Source: Myxococcales bacterium
GTDB lineage: Bacteria > Myxococcota_A > Polyangia > Haliangiales > Haliangiaceae
Length of the DNA: 64,000 bases
Direction: 5' to 3'
Assembly: GCA_016720595.1 (NCBI GenBank)
Contig: JADKKI010000015.1
Span: 176,237 to 240,236, forward strand
This document shows positions 10,243-19,863 of the stretch, piece by piece. The translations under genes were made by a program, and so were the position numbers. Under the pieces are notes generated by a model that saw only the letters and a program-made list of their open reading frames with translations, was not told the origin of the DNA and ran no database searches. Within the stretch, counting starts at the first letter, position 1; every line of letters begins with the position of its first letter.

Positions 10243-12909
10243 GTGCGTGCGCTCGGCTCGCTGTCCTGGTTGTCGTGGCTGATCTCGCTGTCGTGGCTGG
10301 TCGCCGCGTGTAGCTCGCACGAGGCCGCACACACGCCGCCGCCGCGTCAGATGCCGGTGGTCGCGGTCCGCGACGCGGCGATCGACGCCGCGATGGTTCC
10401 GGATCCCACGCTGCGCCTGCCCGACGGTGTGGCGCCGCTCGGCTATGCACTGCGGCTCGAGCTCGATCCCGCCCAGCCCGGGTTCCGCGGCGAGGTGGAC
10501 ATCCGGATCCGCGTGGCGGCGCCGACGCGGAAGCTGTGGCTCCACGCGGGCGACCTGACGATCACCGCGGCGACGTTCCGCGAGCACGATCGCGATGGCG
10601 CCATCGTCGCCGGGGACAAGCACCCGCACGAGCTGTTGCCCCTCGAGCTCGATCGCGTGGTGGGGCCCGGAGAGCTCGAGGTGCACCTCGCGTACACCGG
10701 CAACGCCGTGCGCGATCAGGAGGGCCTGTTCCGCCAGCGCCAGGGTGGCCAGTGGTTCCTGTTCTCGCAGGCCGAGGCCGCGTTCGCGCGGCAGATCGTG
10801 CCGTGCTTCGACGAGCCACGGTTCAAGGTGCCGTGGCGCGTCACGCTGACCGTGCCGGGCGATCAGATCGCGCTCGGCAATGCCCCGGTGGCGCAGGACA
10901 CCAAGCTCCCCGACGGGAGGCACGAGGTGCGGTTCGACGAGATCGCCGCGCTGCCCAGCTACCTGCTCGCGGTGGCGGTCGGGCCGTTCGAGATCGTCGA
11001 TGGCGGCACGGTTGGCCGGGCCAAGATCCCGTTCCGGGTCGCGGTGGCACGAGGTGCGCGCACGCGGGCTGCGTTCGCGGTGACCACCACGGCGAAGCTG
11101 GTGGCGGCTCTCGAGGATTACTTCGATCAACCCATCCCGCTCGCGAAGCTCGACTTCGTGGCCGTGCCCGAGCTGTTCGGCGCGATGGAGCACCCGGGCC
11201 TCGTGACCTTCGAGTCGACGATCCTCCTCGGCGAGGGCGATGACGCGGAGTATCGCCAGCGCTACCTCCGGGTCGCCGCACACGAGCTGGCGCATCAGTG
11301 GACGGGCAACCTCGTGACCCCGGCGTGGTGGGACGAGCTGTGGCTCTCGGAGTCGTTCGCCACGTTCCTCGGCGACAAGGTGGCCGCGGATCTCGGCGGC
11401 TTCGACGACGCGCCGCTCCGCACGCAGCTCGATCGCGAGGATGCGCTGGCCGCCGATGCGGAGGCCCGTCCGCGTGCGCTGCGCCGCGCGATCGCCGACG
11501 GTGATGATCTCGACGAGACGTTCGATGCGATCGCCTACGAGAAGGGGGCGGCGGTGCTCGCGATGTTCGAGCGCCACCTCGGCGAGGGCGCGCTGCGGTC
11601 GGCGCTGCGCGCGTACGTGACGGCGCATGCTGGCGGCTCGGTGACCACCGGCGATCTGGTCGCGGCGGTCACGCAGGTCTCATCGCCCGCGATGGGGCAG
11701 GCGCTCGCCTCGTACGTCGAGCATACGGGCACGCCGATCGTGGAGCTCGCGCTCGATTGCTCGGGGCCCGCGGCGAAGCTGGTCGCGCACGCACGCGCTG
11801 GGGTGCAGATCCCGATCTGCGTGCGCTACCCGGGACCGAGCGGGGGCGGGCGGGCATGCGGGCTCGCCGCTGATCGGACCGAGCTCGCGCTGCCAGGGGC
11901 GACCGGGTGCCCGGCGTGGATCGTCGGGAACGACGACGGGCGCGGCTACTATCAGATCGGCACCGCGCCGGGCTCCGCGGTGGAGCTTCCAACGGCGCCG
12001 CTCGCGAGCATCACACCGGCGGAGCGCCTCGCGCACGGGGATGATCTCGCGGGCGCGATCGCGCGTGGCGAGCTCGCGATGCCGGCGGCTCTGGCCGCGT
12101 TGACCGCCCTGGCGAGCAGCGCCGATCCGTACGTCCAGCTCGCCGCGACCCGGGTGGCGAGCGCGCTCGATCCGCTGGTCACGGACGCGGCGCGTCCACG
12201 GTGGACGGCCTGGCTCGCGGCGCGGTTCGCTCCGCGCCTCGGGGCCAGCGCGCTGCTCGCGCCGGGCAAGCCCGTGGAACACGTGCTGCGCGATGCGCTG
12301 CTCGCGCTGATCCCCGCCGAGCAGCTCCCGCCCGCGACGATCCGGCGTGCACGCGCGGCGCTCGAGCGTGTACTCGCGAGCCGGGATCCCGATCTGGGTG
12401 CGCTGTCCCTCGCGCTCTCGCTCGCGGCACCGAGCGGAGGCCCGGCATTGTTCACGCGGGTGCTCGCGCGCGCGACCAAGGCCACCGATCCGGCCCTCGC
12501 CGCGGCGCTGGTCGAGGGGCTCGGTGGCTTCGGTCCCGCGCTCGCCGATCGCGTGGTCGCGGTGGTGGTCGATCGCACCGCCGAGCCGGCGGCGGCCCTC
12601 GCGGCGCTGGCGACGCTGTTCGCGCGGGCGGGCACCCGCGCGGCGGCGTGGCAAGCGGTGCATCCCCAGCTCGGGGCACTGTTCAAGCGGCTCGGTCCGC
12701 CGGAGCTCCTCACGCTGCTCCAGGCGCTCGAGGGCGTGTGCGATGCCGCGATCCGGGACACGCTCGCCGCCGAGCTCGCCCCCCACGTGACCGAGATCCT
12801 CGACGGGCGCGTCAGCGTGGACCGGCTGCTCGCCGGGATCGACCGCTGCGTGGCCCGCCGCGCCGCGGCTGGAGACCTGACCTCCGGATTGCCGTCGCTG
12901 CGCCGATGA
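10243..12909 (+). CDS. Lipoprotein M1-family zinc aminopeptidase
   Basis: The protein has 888 residues. The N terminus is an unusual Trp-rich signal sequence (LSWLSWLISLSW) with a lipobox V-A-A-C at Cys23, so it should be a lipoprotein. The M1 catalytic core is clear. The exopeptidase motif G-A-M-E is near 313, and H-E-L-A-H begins at about 347. The third zinc ligand Glu lies 19 residues after the second His, in L-W-L-S-E near 370. The C-terminal third is helical (ERAP/HEAT-like) and Ala/Leu-rich. It would trim N-terminal residues from peptides in the envelope. The GTG start at 10243 gives the signal sequence directly. An inverted repeat follows in the next gap. Confidence 0.9.
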   Translation: MRALGSLSWLSWLISLSWLVAACSSHEAAHTPPPRQMPVVAVRDAAIDAAMVPDPTLRLPDGVAPLGYALRLELDPAQPGFRGEVDIRIRVAAPTRKLWLHAGDLTITAATFREHDRDGAIVAGDKHPHELLPLELDRVVGPGELEVHLAYTGNAVRDQEGLFRQRQGGQWFLFSQAEAAFARQIVPCFDEPRFKVPWRVTLTVPGDQIALGNAPVAQDTKLPDGRHEVRFDEIAALPSYLLAVAVGPFEIVDGGTVGRAKIPFRVAVARGARTRAAFAVTTTAKLVAALEDYFDQPIPLAKLDFVAVPELFGAMEHPGLVTFESTILLGEGDDAEYRQRYLRVAAHELAHQWTGNLVTPAWWDELWLSESFATFLGDKVAADLGGFDDAPLRTQLDREDALAADAEARPRALRRAIADGDDLDETFDAIAYEKGAAVLAMFERHLGEGALRSALRAYVTAHAGGSVTTGDLVAAVTQVSSPAMGQALASYVEHTGTPIVELALDCSGPAAKLVAHARAGVQIPICVRYPGPSGGGRACGLAADRTELALPGATGCPAWIVGNDDGRGYYQIGTAPGSAVELPTAPLASITPAERLAHGDDLAGAIARGELAMPAALAALTALASSADPYVQLAATRVASALDPLVTDAARPRWTAWLAARFAPRLGASALLAPGKPVEHVLRDALLALIPAEQLPPATIRRARAALERVLASRDPDLGALSLALSLAAPSGGPALFTRVLARATKATDPALAAALVEGLGGFGPALADRVVAVVVDRTAEPAAALAALATLFARAGTRAAAWQAVHPQLGALFKRLGPPELLTLLQALEGVCDAAIRDTLAAELAPHVTEILDGRVSVDRLLAGIDRCVARRAAAGDLTSGLPSLRR

Positions 12910-12941
12910 TCCACCGACGGTTCAAGTCGCTGGCCGATGTC

Positions 12942-12967
12942 CAAGTCAACCTTCCTCATCTGACTTG
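12942..12967. promoter_or_regulatory. Inverted repeat in the gap before the propeller-like gene
   Basis: CAAGTCA and TGACTTG form a perfect 7-bp inverted repeat with a 12-base spacer. It lies 23 bases before the ATG of the following gene and in the only gap of note between it and the peptidase gene. It could be an operator or a weak hairpin. The stem is short and no regulator is known, so this is only a candidate. Confidence 0.3.
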
Positions 12968-12990
12968 CATTGGTGCTAGGTTCCGTCGCG

Positions 12991-13926
12991 ATGCGTTCGC
13001 TCCCGGTCGCGGCCTTCTCGCTGCGCGGCTCGCTGGTGATCGGCACGGACTCCGGCGAGTGGCTGTCGCTCGATGCCGGTGACAGCCTCGCCCCGATCGC
13101 CTCGACGGGCCCGATCAGCGATGCCGTCGAGCATGGTGATGGCACGCTGTCCGTGGCGTGCTGGGTGCCCGTGCTCAAGCAGCTCCGCGGCGGCACGTGG
13201 ACCGAGCTCGTCCTCAGCGCCCCCGCCACCGCGCTCGCGGTCACGCCGCGCGGCCTCGTGATCGCGGACACCACCGGCGGGCTCTCGCTCCTCGCGGGGA
13301 GCTCGCGCGTCCCGGTGCAGGAGCTGACGTCACCCGAGCCGATCCTCGGCCTGGTCACCGTCGATGACGGCCTGGTGGTGCTGGGTGCGAGCGGCTCGGT
13401 CGAGGTCACCTCGTGGCCAGGCTCCGAAGGTGGGCTCGTGCCGGTGCACACCGGCTCGATCGGTCGCGCACATGCCATCTTCCCCGGGCTCCGCCACGGG
13501 ACCGCCGTGGTCGCCGGTGCGCGCGGGGTGGGGGTGCTCGAGCGGCAGCGCCTGGTCTCGGTCACCACGGACCTCGGAGATCGGATCTCGGGCGTGGCGG
13601 TGTTCGGCGAGCGCGGGCGGGCCTTCCTGTACGCCGACAGTGGCGAGGCCTGGATCGTCGACGAGGGGCTGGCGCGACCGGCACGCGTGCGACTCGGGGA
13701 CGCGAAGGTGGCGGGCGCGGCCCCGGGCACCGACGGCACCGTCCTGGCCTGGACCACCGATGGCGTGCTCCACGTGGTCGGCCACGATGGTGCGAGCTGG
13801 CGGATCACCGAAGGTGGCGTGGTGCTCGCACTCCCCGAGCCGAACCAGATCCGCGGGTCGATCGCCATCCACTGGTCGGCCACGGGGGGAACCCGGGTGA
13901 CCCGAGGGCACGTCGCGTGGAATTGA
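12991..13926 (+). CDS. Beta-propeller-like protein, unknown function
   Basis: This 311-residue protein has repeated short beta blades ending in small residues: L-V-I-G-T-D-S-G-E-W, L-V-I-A-D-T-T-G-G-L, L-V-V-L-G-A-S-G-S-V, A-F-L-Y-A-D-S-G-E-A and L-A-W-T-T-D-G-V-L-H. The pattern suggests a 6-7 bladed propeller used for binding. No signal peptide or membrane helix is seen, so it is probably cytosolic. I chose ATG 12991 over a TTG seven codons upstream. It precedes the large helical-repeat gene by 70 bp on the same strand and may be part of the chaperone block. The exact family is not recognised. Confidence 0.7.
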   Translation: MRSLPVAAFSLRGSLVIGTDSGEWLSLDAGDSLAPIASTGPISDAVEHGDGTLSVACWVPVLKQLRGGTWTELVLSAPATALAVTPRGLVIADTTGGLSLLAGSSRVPVQELTSPEPILGLVTVDDGLVVLGASGSVEVTSWPGSEGGLVPVHTGSIGRAHAIFPGLRHGTAVVAGARGVGVLERQRLVSVTTDLGDRISGVAVFGERGRAFLYADSGEAWIVDEGLARPARVRLGDAKVAGAAPGTDGTVLAWTTDGVLHVVGHDGASWRITEGGVVLALPEPNQIRGSIAIHWSATGGTRVTRGHVAWN

Positions 13927-13996
13927 TCCGCCCGGAAACGCAGCGAGTGCCTGCGACTCCCGCGCCCCGGCCTCCGTCCGGACCCCGAGAGCCCTC

Positions 13997-16900
13997 GTGG
14001 AGCTGAGTCGTATCAACTGGTCGGCCGCGGCGGTCGAGCTCGCCGACGAGCACCACCGCACCGGCACGCCCCGGGCGCGGCGGGCGCTGGCCGCGGTGTC
14101 GAGCCTGCGTGGCCGATTCTCGGATGACTTCACCGTGGCCGTGGCGTCCACCGTCCGCGCCGTCGAGCTCGAGCCCCTCGATCCGATGCACCGGGTCCGC
14201 GACGCGCTGGCTCGGCTCCGGTTCGGCGACATCGATGGTGCGATCGCGCGCCTCGATGCCCTCGCCGAGGGCGTGGCAGATCTTCCCCTCGTGCTCGTGA
14301 TCAAGGCGCTCGCCACCGCCCGGCGCGGGGAGCCACGCACGGCGCGCAACATCGCCGATCGTGCGCTGCAGGTGGATGCGAAGCATGCGGGTGCGAAGTT
14401 CCTCCACACCGAGACCAACCTCGCCGCGCAGGCGAAGGGCGGCCTCGACAAGCTCGCCGAGCTGCCCAAAGGCCCCGCATACGATGCCGCCTGGGCGGAT
14501 CTCCTGGCGAAGCTCGCGATCACGCGCCCGAACGAGCAGCGTGCGGTGGCGGCGCAGCTCGAGCGCGGGGTGATCACCAAGGGCTCTCGCGCGGATTCGC
14601 TCGCGCGCACCATCATCGCGTGGGCGGATGCGAAGTCAGACGAGCTCGTGACCATCGTCCTCGCCCAGCCCAAGGATTCGCGCGCCGAGCAGGTGGCGCT
14701 CGGGCTGCTCGGGATCGAGCTCGAGAGCGATGCGACCAAGGCGGTCAAGGTGCTGCAGGGGCTCCACGCGCGTGGCCCCGATCGTCCCGCGATCCGGCGT
14801 GCGCTGGTCTCTGCCTTGACCCGACTCGCCGTCGAGGAGGCCGCCGCCGAGCGGTTCGCGCAGGCGGTGCGCGTGATCCAGATCTGCATCGATCTCGAGC
14901 CGCACGAGGCGGTGCACCACCAGAACCGGGCCGCCTTGTTCACGCTGCTGGGCGAGCACGAGGCCTCGCTCGATGCGTGGGCGGAGCTCGATCGTCATCA
15001 CTATCGCCTCGCGCTGCTCGGGCGAATGGATGCGGCGGCCACCCGGCGTTACGGCGCACCGCACCGGATGTTCTCGCAGGCGGCGCGCCTCTCCGGGCGC
15101 AGCGGCGTGTTCCTCGTCGAGGAGACCAAGAAGGGCGCGATCACCGAGCGCGAGCTCGTGGTCAACCAGGAGATCATCGACCGGGATCCCGAGCAGCTGA
15201 GGCAGTGGCTGCACCACACGCGCGCCGCGCTGATCTGGGGCTTCGCCGGCCTCGGGAGCTCGCGCGATCGCGTGCTGCTCGCGCCGCCCGCGCCCGCCGT
15301 GGCCGAGGCCCGCGCCGAGGCACTGTGCGCGCTCTCGCGGTCGCTCGCCGTGCTGGTGCCGGATGAGGGCGAGCGCCTGGCCGACAAGCTGTCCGCACGG
15401 TTCCGCGCGGCGGCCCAGGGTGCGGCAATGCGCTACGCGGTGGCCGAGCCCGATGCGGACACACTCGCCGTGCACCGCCATGCCGTGGAGACCTATGCGG
15501 AGCTCGCGCTGCTCTGCCTGCGCTGGGAGCCCGATCCGGGCAAGCGCGCGCTGTTCGACGAGGTGCTCGAGACAGTGCGCGCGGTGTCGACGCTGTTCGA
15601 CGAGCGCGTCCTCGACGGCGTGCTGACCGAGCGCCGCGATGGGCCGCCGACGGCGCTGGGCTTCCTCGATTCGATCATGCGCGTGGTGCTCGAGGTCCGC
15701 GAGCGCGAGGTCCACCTCGATCCCTCGCAGCGCCGCCGGCTGGCCAACGTGCTGACGGGGAACCTGCGGGTCAATCTCATCGAGCGCCGCGCCGTGGAGG
15801 CCCAGAGCGAGCTGTCGCGGCACGAGATCGAGGGCCTCGTCGAGCAGCTCGATCTCGCGCGCAAGGACGATCCCGAGAGCGCGAAGCTCGAGTACTGGGC
15901 CGCGCACCTCCTGATGGTCGGGGACTTTCTCGACGAGGCAGTGGAGGCGGTCGGCGCGTTCCACAAGGTGACCAAGGGCGATCACCCGCTCGCCTCCCGG
16001 ATCGAGCGGATCCAGGAGCTGATCGACGAGAAGAAGCAGCACGGCAAGGGCAAGCAGCGCCAGGGCGGCGTGGGCGGTGGGCTCGTGAGCTCGCGCGATG
16101 ATCGCGATATCGCGATGCGCGAGGCCGAGCTCGAGGCGCAGCCGACCTCGATGCACCTGTACACCGAGCTGTGCCACGAGCTCGCGCTCGCCGATCGCTG
16201 GCGCGATGCGCACGCCTGGGCCGCCCGTGCCCTCGCGCGCTGCTTGACGCCGGCAGGGCAGGTCCGCGCCCGCGAGCTCGCGCTCGAGCTGGCCGGCCTC
16301 GAGACGCTCGGCAAGGCGGACCCGGGCGCGATGGCGAGCTTCATCGCCGGCGCGCGCGCGTCGGCCGTGCCCGCGTTCGAGAAGCTGCCGAACACCACCA
16401 GCGATGCGGCCCTCGAGTACGTCCGCGGCCTCTCGCTGCTCGCCGCCGATCGTCGCAAGGATGCGCAGGCCGCGTTCGTGCTCGCGCTCCAGCGCTGTAC
16501 GCGCGGCATCTTCCTGGCCGTGCTGCGGCCCCTCGCACAGGACGTGGAGACCGCGGTGCTCGAGGCCGCGAAGAAGGACATCGATACGGCGCTCGCCGAG
16601 GGCCGGATCCGCGATGCGTTCGAACGGATCGCGGAGCGGATGTCCACGGTCTCGCGCCCGGAGCCGTACCTGCTCGAGCTCGCGCGCTCCCAGCTGTCCG
16701 CGCTGCTGCCCACGATCGGCACGGGAGAGGCCCCGATCGCGCCGCCGCCGATCCGGGTCGACGCGCCGTGGAAGGCGGATCTGGCCGCGGCCCTCGGGGC
16801 GCGCGACACCGCCGTGCGGATCCGCCTCCTCGCCGAGCTCGCCGCCAAGGTCCACGAGCCGAGCGCGCGCGAGGCGACGGGGCTGATCCGGAAGCTCGAT

Positions 16901-17485
16901 GATCTCGACGAGCAGCTCGGGCTCGCCGCGGCGCTGGAGCAATCCACGAAGCGCGCCTCCGCCGGCGATACGGTGGGCGCCCTCGAGGTGCTCGGCGATC
17001 TCGGCCCGGCGGGCGATCGCAGCGCGCGGGTCCTGCGCCAGCGCGCGATCCTGCTGCTCAAGCTCGATCGGTTCGACGACTCCGACGCCGAGATCGGCAA
17101 GCTGGCCCAGCTCCCCGAGCCGCTCGCTCGTGAGTTCGCGGGCCGCTACCCAGGGCTCGTGTTCCGGCAACGGATCGCGAGCGCCTCGGCGCTGGTTCGC
17201 GGCAAGGAGTTCGCGCGCGCGAAGCTGCTCCTCGAGGCCTGCGTGCCCGCGGCGGCCGATCAGGAGGTCGAGCTCGCGTACTGCCGCGGCTACTGCGCGG
17301 CGGCCGAGGGCTATCGCGCTCACCAGGAGGGCGATCGCCTCGCCGCGAAGCGGCTGCTGCTCGAGGCGCTCGGTCACGTGGAGGGCAAGCTCGGTGAGGC
17401 GCGCACGCTCCGGCACGAGCGCCTGCTCGAGCTCTACGGCAAGCTCGAGGCCGACATCGGCATCGTCGAAGGGACGCACGGATGA
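13997..17485 (+). CDS. Large TPR/helical-repeat scaffold protein
   Basis: The 1162 residues are almost entirely alpha-helical, with TPR-like units such as R-A-V-E-L-E-P-L-D-P-M, Y-T-E-L-C-H-E-L-A-L-A-D-R-W and A-H-A-W-A-A-R-A-L-A-R-C. A basic linker, K-K-Q-H-G-K-G-K-Q-R-Q-G, occurs near residue 680, then a glycine patch and a second repeat block. There is no signal peptide or membrane helix. TPR proteins often bind Hsp70 tails or serve as scaffolds. Here the gene overlaps the J-like gene by 4 bp (ATGA) and is followed by Hsp70 no. 1, so a scaffold for that chaperone pair is a reasonable inference. It starts with GTG. Confidence 0.8.
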   Translation: MELSRINWSAAAVELADEHHRTGTPRARRALAAVSSLRGRFSDDFTVAVASTVRAVELEPLDPMHRVRDALARLRFGDIDGAIARLDALAEGVADLPLVLVIKALATARRGEPRTARNIADRALQVDAKHAGAKFLHTETNLAAQAKGGLDKLAELPKGPAYDAAWADLLAKLAITRPNEQRAVAAQLERGVITKGSRADSLARTIIAWADAKSDELVTIVLAQPKDSRAEQVALGLLGIELESDATKAVKVLQGLHARGPDRPAIRRALVSALTRLAVEEAAAERFAQAVRVIQICIDLEPHEAVHHQNRAALFTLLGEHEASLDAWAELDRHHYRLALLGRMDAAATRRYGAPHRMFSQAARLSGRSGVFLVEETKKGAITERELVVNQEIIDRDPEQLRQWLHHTRAALIWGFAGLGSSRDRVLLAPPAPAVAEARAEALCALSRSLAVLVPDEGERLADKLSARFRAAAQGAAMRYAVAEPDADTLAVHRHAVETYAELALLCLRWEPDPGKRALFDEVLETVRAVSTLFDERVLDGVLTERRDGPPTALGFLDSIMRVVLEVREREVHLDPSQRRRLANVLTGNLRVNLIERRAVEAQSELSRHEIEGLVEQLDLARKDDPESAKLEYWAAHLLMVGDFLDEAVEAVGAFHKVTKGDHPLASRIERIQELIDEKKQHGKGKQRQGGVGGGLVSSRDDRDIAMREAELEAQPTSMHLYTELCHELALADRWRDAHAWAARALARCLTPAGQVRARELALELAGLETLGKADPGAMASFIAGARASAVPAFEKLPNTTSDAALEYVRGLSLLAADRRKDAQAAFVLALQRCTRGIFLAVLRPLAQDVETAVLEAAKKDIDTALAEGRIRDAFERIAERMSTVSRPEPYLLELARSQLSALLPTIGTGEAPIAPPPIRVDAPWKADLAAALGARDTAVRIRLLAELAAKVHEPSAREATGLIRKLDDLDEQLGLAAALEQSTKRASAGDTVGALEVLGDLGPAGDRSARVLRQRAILLLKLDRFDDSDAEIGKLAQLPEPLAREFAGRYPGLVFRQRIASASALVRGKEFARAKLLLEACVPAAADQEVELAYCRGYCAAAEGYRAHQEGDRLAAKRLLLEALGHVEGKLGEARTLRHERLLELYGKLEADIGIVEGTHG

Positions 17486-18000
17486 GCGCCACACGCCCAC
17501 GCCCGAAAACGCGCCTCGCGATCGATCCCGACAACGCCTATGCGCGGCTCGGGGTCTCGCCGCTCGCCTCGATCGACGAGATCAAGAAGCTGCTCTCCGA
17601 CAAGCGCGGCAAGGCGATGGCGGCGCGCCGCGCGAAGGGCCAGGCGGCCGTCGGCGAGGAGGAGACCGAGATCATCGAGCTCCAGGCGATCGAGAAGGAG
17701 ATCGGCTCTCCGGCCGCTCGCGCCGCGCACGATCGCGAGCACCCGCAGAACGCCCTGCTCACCGTGCAGCCCGCGCCGCGCGACAAGGCGTTCGATCCGC
17801 AGCGGGTCGCCTCGCTCGTGACCTCGTGGCTCGTCGAGGAGCTCGGCCCCGAGGCGCTGCTCCTGCACCCCGATGCCTACTGGCTGTGGATCCCGGGCGG
17901 CCTCGACCCGGAGCTCGCGGCCCAGCTGCAGCCGTTCGCCGGCGCGGCACCAACCCCACAGATCCGTTCGGACCTCGACACGCTTCCTACTCTGGAGTGA
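17482..18000 (+). CDS. Degenerate J-like protein paired with Hsp70 no. 1
   Basis: In this 172-residue protein, residues 17-75 have the helix pattern of a J domain (N-A-Y-A-R-L-G-V-S-P-L-A-S-I-D-E-I-K-K-L, then A-A-R-A-A-H-D-R-E-H). The HPD tripeptide needed to stimulate Hsp70 ATPase is absent. Residues 110-172 form a separate small domain. The gene overlaps the TPR gene by 4 bp and ends 3 bp before the Hsp70 start, so the three are co-translated. I infer a J-like adaptor that positions the Hsp70 without classical activation. The J-like call is by pattern and would need structural comparison. Confidence 0.65.
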   Translation: MSATRPRPKTRLAIDPDNAYARLGVSPLASIDEIKKLLSDKRGKAMAARRAKGQAAVGEEETEIIELQAIEKEIGSPAARAAHDREHPQNALLTVQPAPRDKAFDPQRVASLVTSWLVEELGPEALLLHPDAYWLWIPGGLDPELAAQLQPFAGAAPTPQIRSDLDTLPTLE

Positions 18001-18003
18001 GCA

Positions 18004-19860
18004 ATGGCGGAATATCACAAGGTCATCGGCATCGATCTCGGCACCACGTACTCGGTCGTGGCCGCGTACAACTACGCGAAGAGCGACGTCAAGGTCATCC
18101 CGAACCGACAGAACGAGCCGACCACACCGTCCGTCGTCTACATCGGGCCGAACGGGCAGGTCAGCGTGGGGAAGGCCGCGAAGGAGAAGATGTCCCGCGA
18201 GCCCGGGAACGTGATCTTCGAGGTCAAGCGCATCATGGGCGCGCGCAACCCGCTCGGGGCCAAGGCGATGGCCCGCGCGGGTGGCCGCGATCTCGATCCC
18301 GAGTTTGTCTCGGCCTGCATCCTGAAGGAGCTCAAGGCCGCGGCGGAGAAGATGATCGGCGAGCCGATCCACGACGCGGTGATCACCGTGCCGGCGTACT
18401 TCAAGGAGCCGCAGAAGAACGCCACGGTCGAGGCCGCAAAGATCGCGCGCCTGAACCCGCTGGCGATCATCAACGAGCCCACGGCCGCGGCCGTCGCCTA
18501 TGGCCTCGACAAGGGCGAGCCGCAGACGTTCGTGGTGTACGACTTCGGCGGCGGCACGTTCGATGTGTCGGTCGTCCGGATCGAGGACGAGCGCACGGCC
18601 ACGGTGCTCGGCACCGGCGGTGACGCGCACCTCGGCGGCGGCGACATCGATCAACAGATCGTGGACTGGGCGCTGCGCAAGATGCGCGAACAGCACGGCA
18701 AGGACTTCAGCCAGGACGCGAAGCTGATCGGCAAGCTGCGGCTGCGCGCCGAGCAGGTGAAGATCAACCTGTGCAACGAGGGCCAGCCGCAGGAGCTGGT
18801 GCTCGAGAACCCCACCGCCGGGATCGACGAGATCAACTACACGCTGACGCCGAGCGAGTTCGAGCTGATGATCAAGCCGATCATCGACAAGACGATGCGC
18901 CAGTGCGACATCGCGATCGAGAGCGCGGGGAAGACCTCCGACCTCAGGCACGACGAGGTCGATGCGTTCGTGCTCGTCGGTGGATCGTCGAAGATCCCCG
19001 CGGTCGCGAAGATGCTGCGCGATCGCTACAAGAAGAGCGTCAAGAGCGATCTCAACCCCGACGAGATCGTGGCGATGGGCGCGGCGCGGTTCGCCGCCTC
19101 GTTCACGCCGAGCCTGGCGCCGGAGATCAGCGATGCCGCGCCGCGCGTGGATTCGAGTGTCACGGTGTCCGCGGAGCTCGCGAACACCAACATCAAGGAC
19201 GTGGTCAGCCACACGCTGGGCATCGGCCTGATCGACGACATCTACGACTCGCTGATCCCGAAGGATCACGTGATCCCGCACCGGGTGACCCGCGGCGGCT
19301 ACACCACGGCGCGCGACAACCAGACGAGCATCTTCGTGCCCGTGTTCCAGGGCGACAATCCCAAGGCGTCGCAGAACAGTCAGATCGGCACGGTGGTCAT
19401 CGATGGCCTCGCGCCGGAGCCCAAGGGTACGCACCAGTTCCAGATCACGTTCGCGCTCGATGCCAACGGCATCTTCGATGGCTCGATCACGCACGTCCAG
19501 AAGGGGACCGTCACGCCGATCAAGCTCGATCGCGCGGACGTGGGCCTGACGCAGAAGAAGCGCGTGGAGCTCGCCGCGGTGCTCGAGGCCGGGCAGCTAC
19601 CGCCGGCGCCTGGCTCGCCGCAGCCGAGCACGGGGAGCGGCCCCACTTCGTCCGCGCCGGCCGGCGGCGGGATGGGCGCTGGTGATCCCGTGGATGCGCT
19701 CGTCGATCAGGCGAGCGAGCTGATGTCGACGCTACCGGCGGACCGCCAGCGCGAGATGCGCGATGCGATCACCAAGGTGATCCAGGCGCGCGCCTCGGGC
19801 ATCAACGTGGCCGGTGCGGTGGCGACGTTGACCGCCCTCGTGATGCGCAGCCGGAACTGA
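18004..19860 (+). CDS. Hsp70/DnaK-family chaperone no. 1
   Basis: The 618-residue protein has the full actin-like ATPase set: G-I-D-L-G-T-T-Y near 10-17, N-E-P-T-A-A-A-V-A-Y, Y-D-F-G-G-G-T-F-D-V and V-L-V-G-G-S-S-K-I-P. The C-terminal half has a substrate-domain-like region, then a Pro/Ser/Gly-rich linker (near 582-600) and a helical end. It lacks the DnaK-type EEVD or acidic tail. It is not next to grpE, and its J partner lacks HPD, so it is not the housekeeping DnaK. GGAG sits 8 bases before the ATG. The next gene starts 3 bp downstream but encodes an outer-membrane receptor, probably a different function. Confidence 0.92.
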   Translation: MAEYHKVIGIDLGTTYSVVAAYNYAKSDVKVIPNRQNEPTTPSVVYIGPNGQVSVGKAAKEKMSREPGNVIFEVKRIMGARNPLGAKAMARAGGRDLDPEFVSACILKELKAAAEKMIGEPIHDAVITVPAYFKEPQKNATVEAAKIARLNPLAIINEPTAAAVAYGLDKGEPQTFVVYDFGGGTFDVSVVRIEDERTATVLGTGGDAHLGGGDIDQQIVDWALRKMREQHGKDFSQDAKLIGKLRLRAEQVKINLCNEGQPQELVLENPTAGIDEINYTLTPSEFELMIKPIIDKTMRQCDIAIESAGKTSDLRHDEVDAFVLVGGSSKIPAVAKMLRDRYKKSVKSDLNPDEIVAMGAARFAASFTPSLAPEISDAAPRVDSSVTVSAELANTNIKDVVSHTLGIGLIDDIYDSLIPKDHVIPHRVTRGGYTTARDNQTSIFVPVFQGDNPKASQNSQIGTVVIDGLAPEPKGTHQFQITFALDANGIFDGSITHVQKGTVTPIKLDRADVGLTQKKRVELAAVLEAGQLPPAPGSPQPSTGSGPTSSAPAGGGMGAGDPVDALVDQASELMSTLPADRQREMRDAITKVIQARASGINVAGAVATLTALVMRSRN

Positions 19861-19863
19861 CGC

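Noticed and set aside
6403..11628. Very long open frame on the minus strand (over 1700 codons)
   Set aside because: It is a mirror of the activator, carboxylase and aminopeptidase genes, is dominated by Arg/Leu/Glu/His, and has no domain or start signal.
18004..19860. Housekeeping dnaK
   Set aside because: No grpE or classical dnaJ is adjacent, and the nearby J-like protein lacks HPD.
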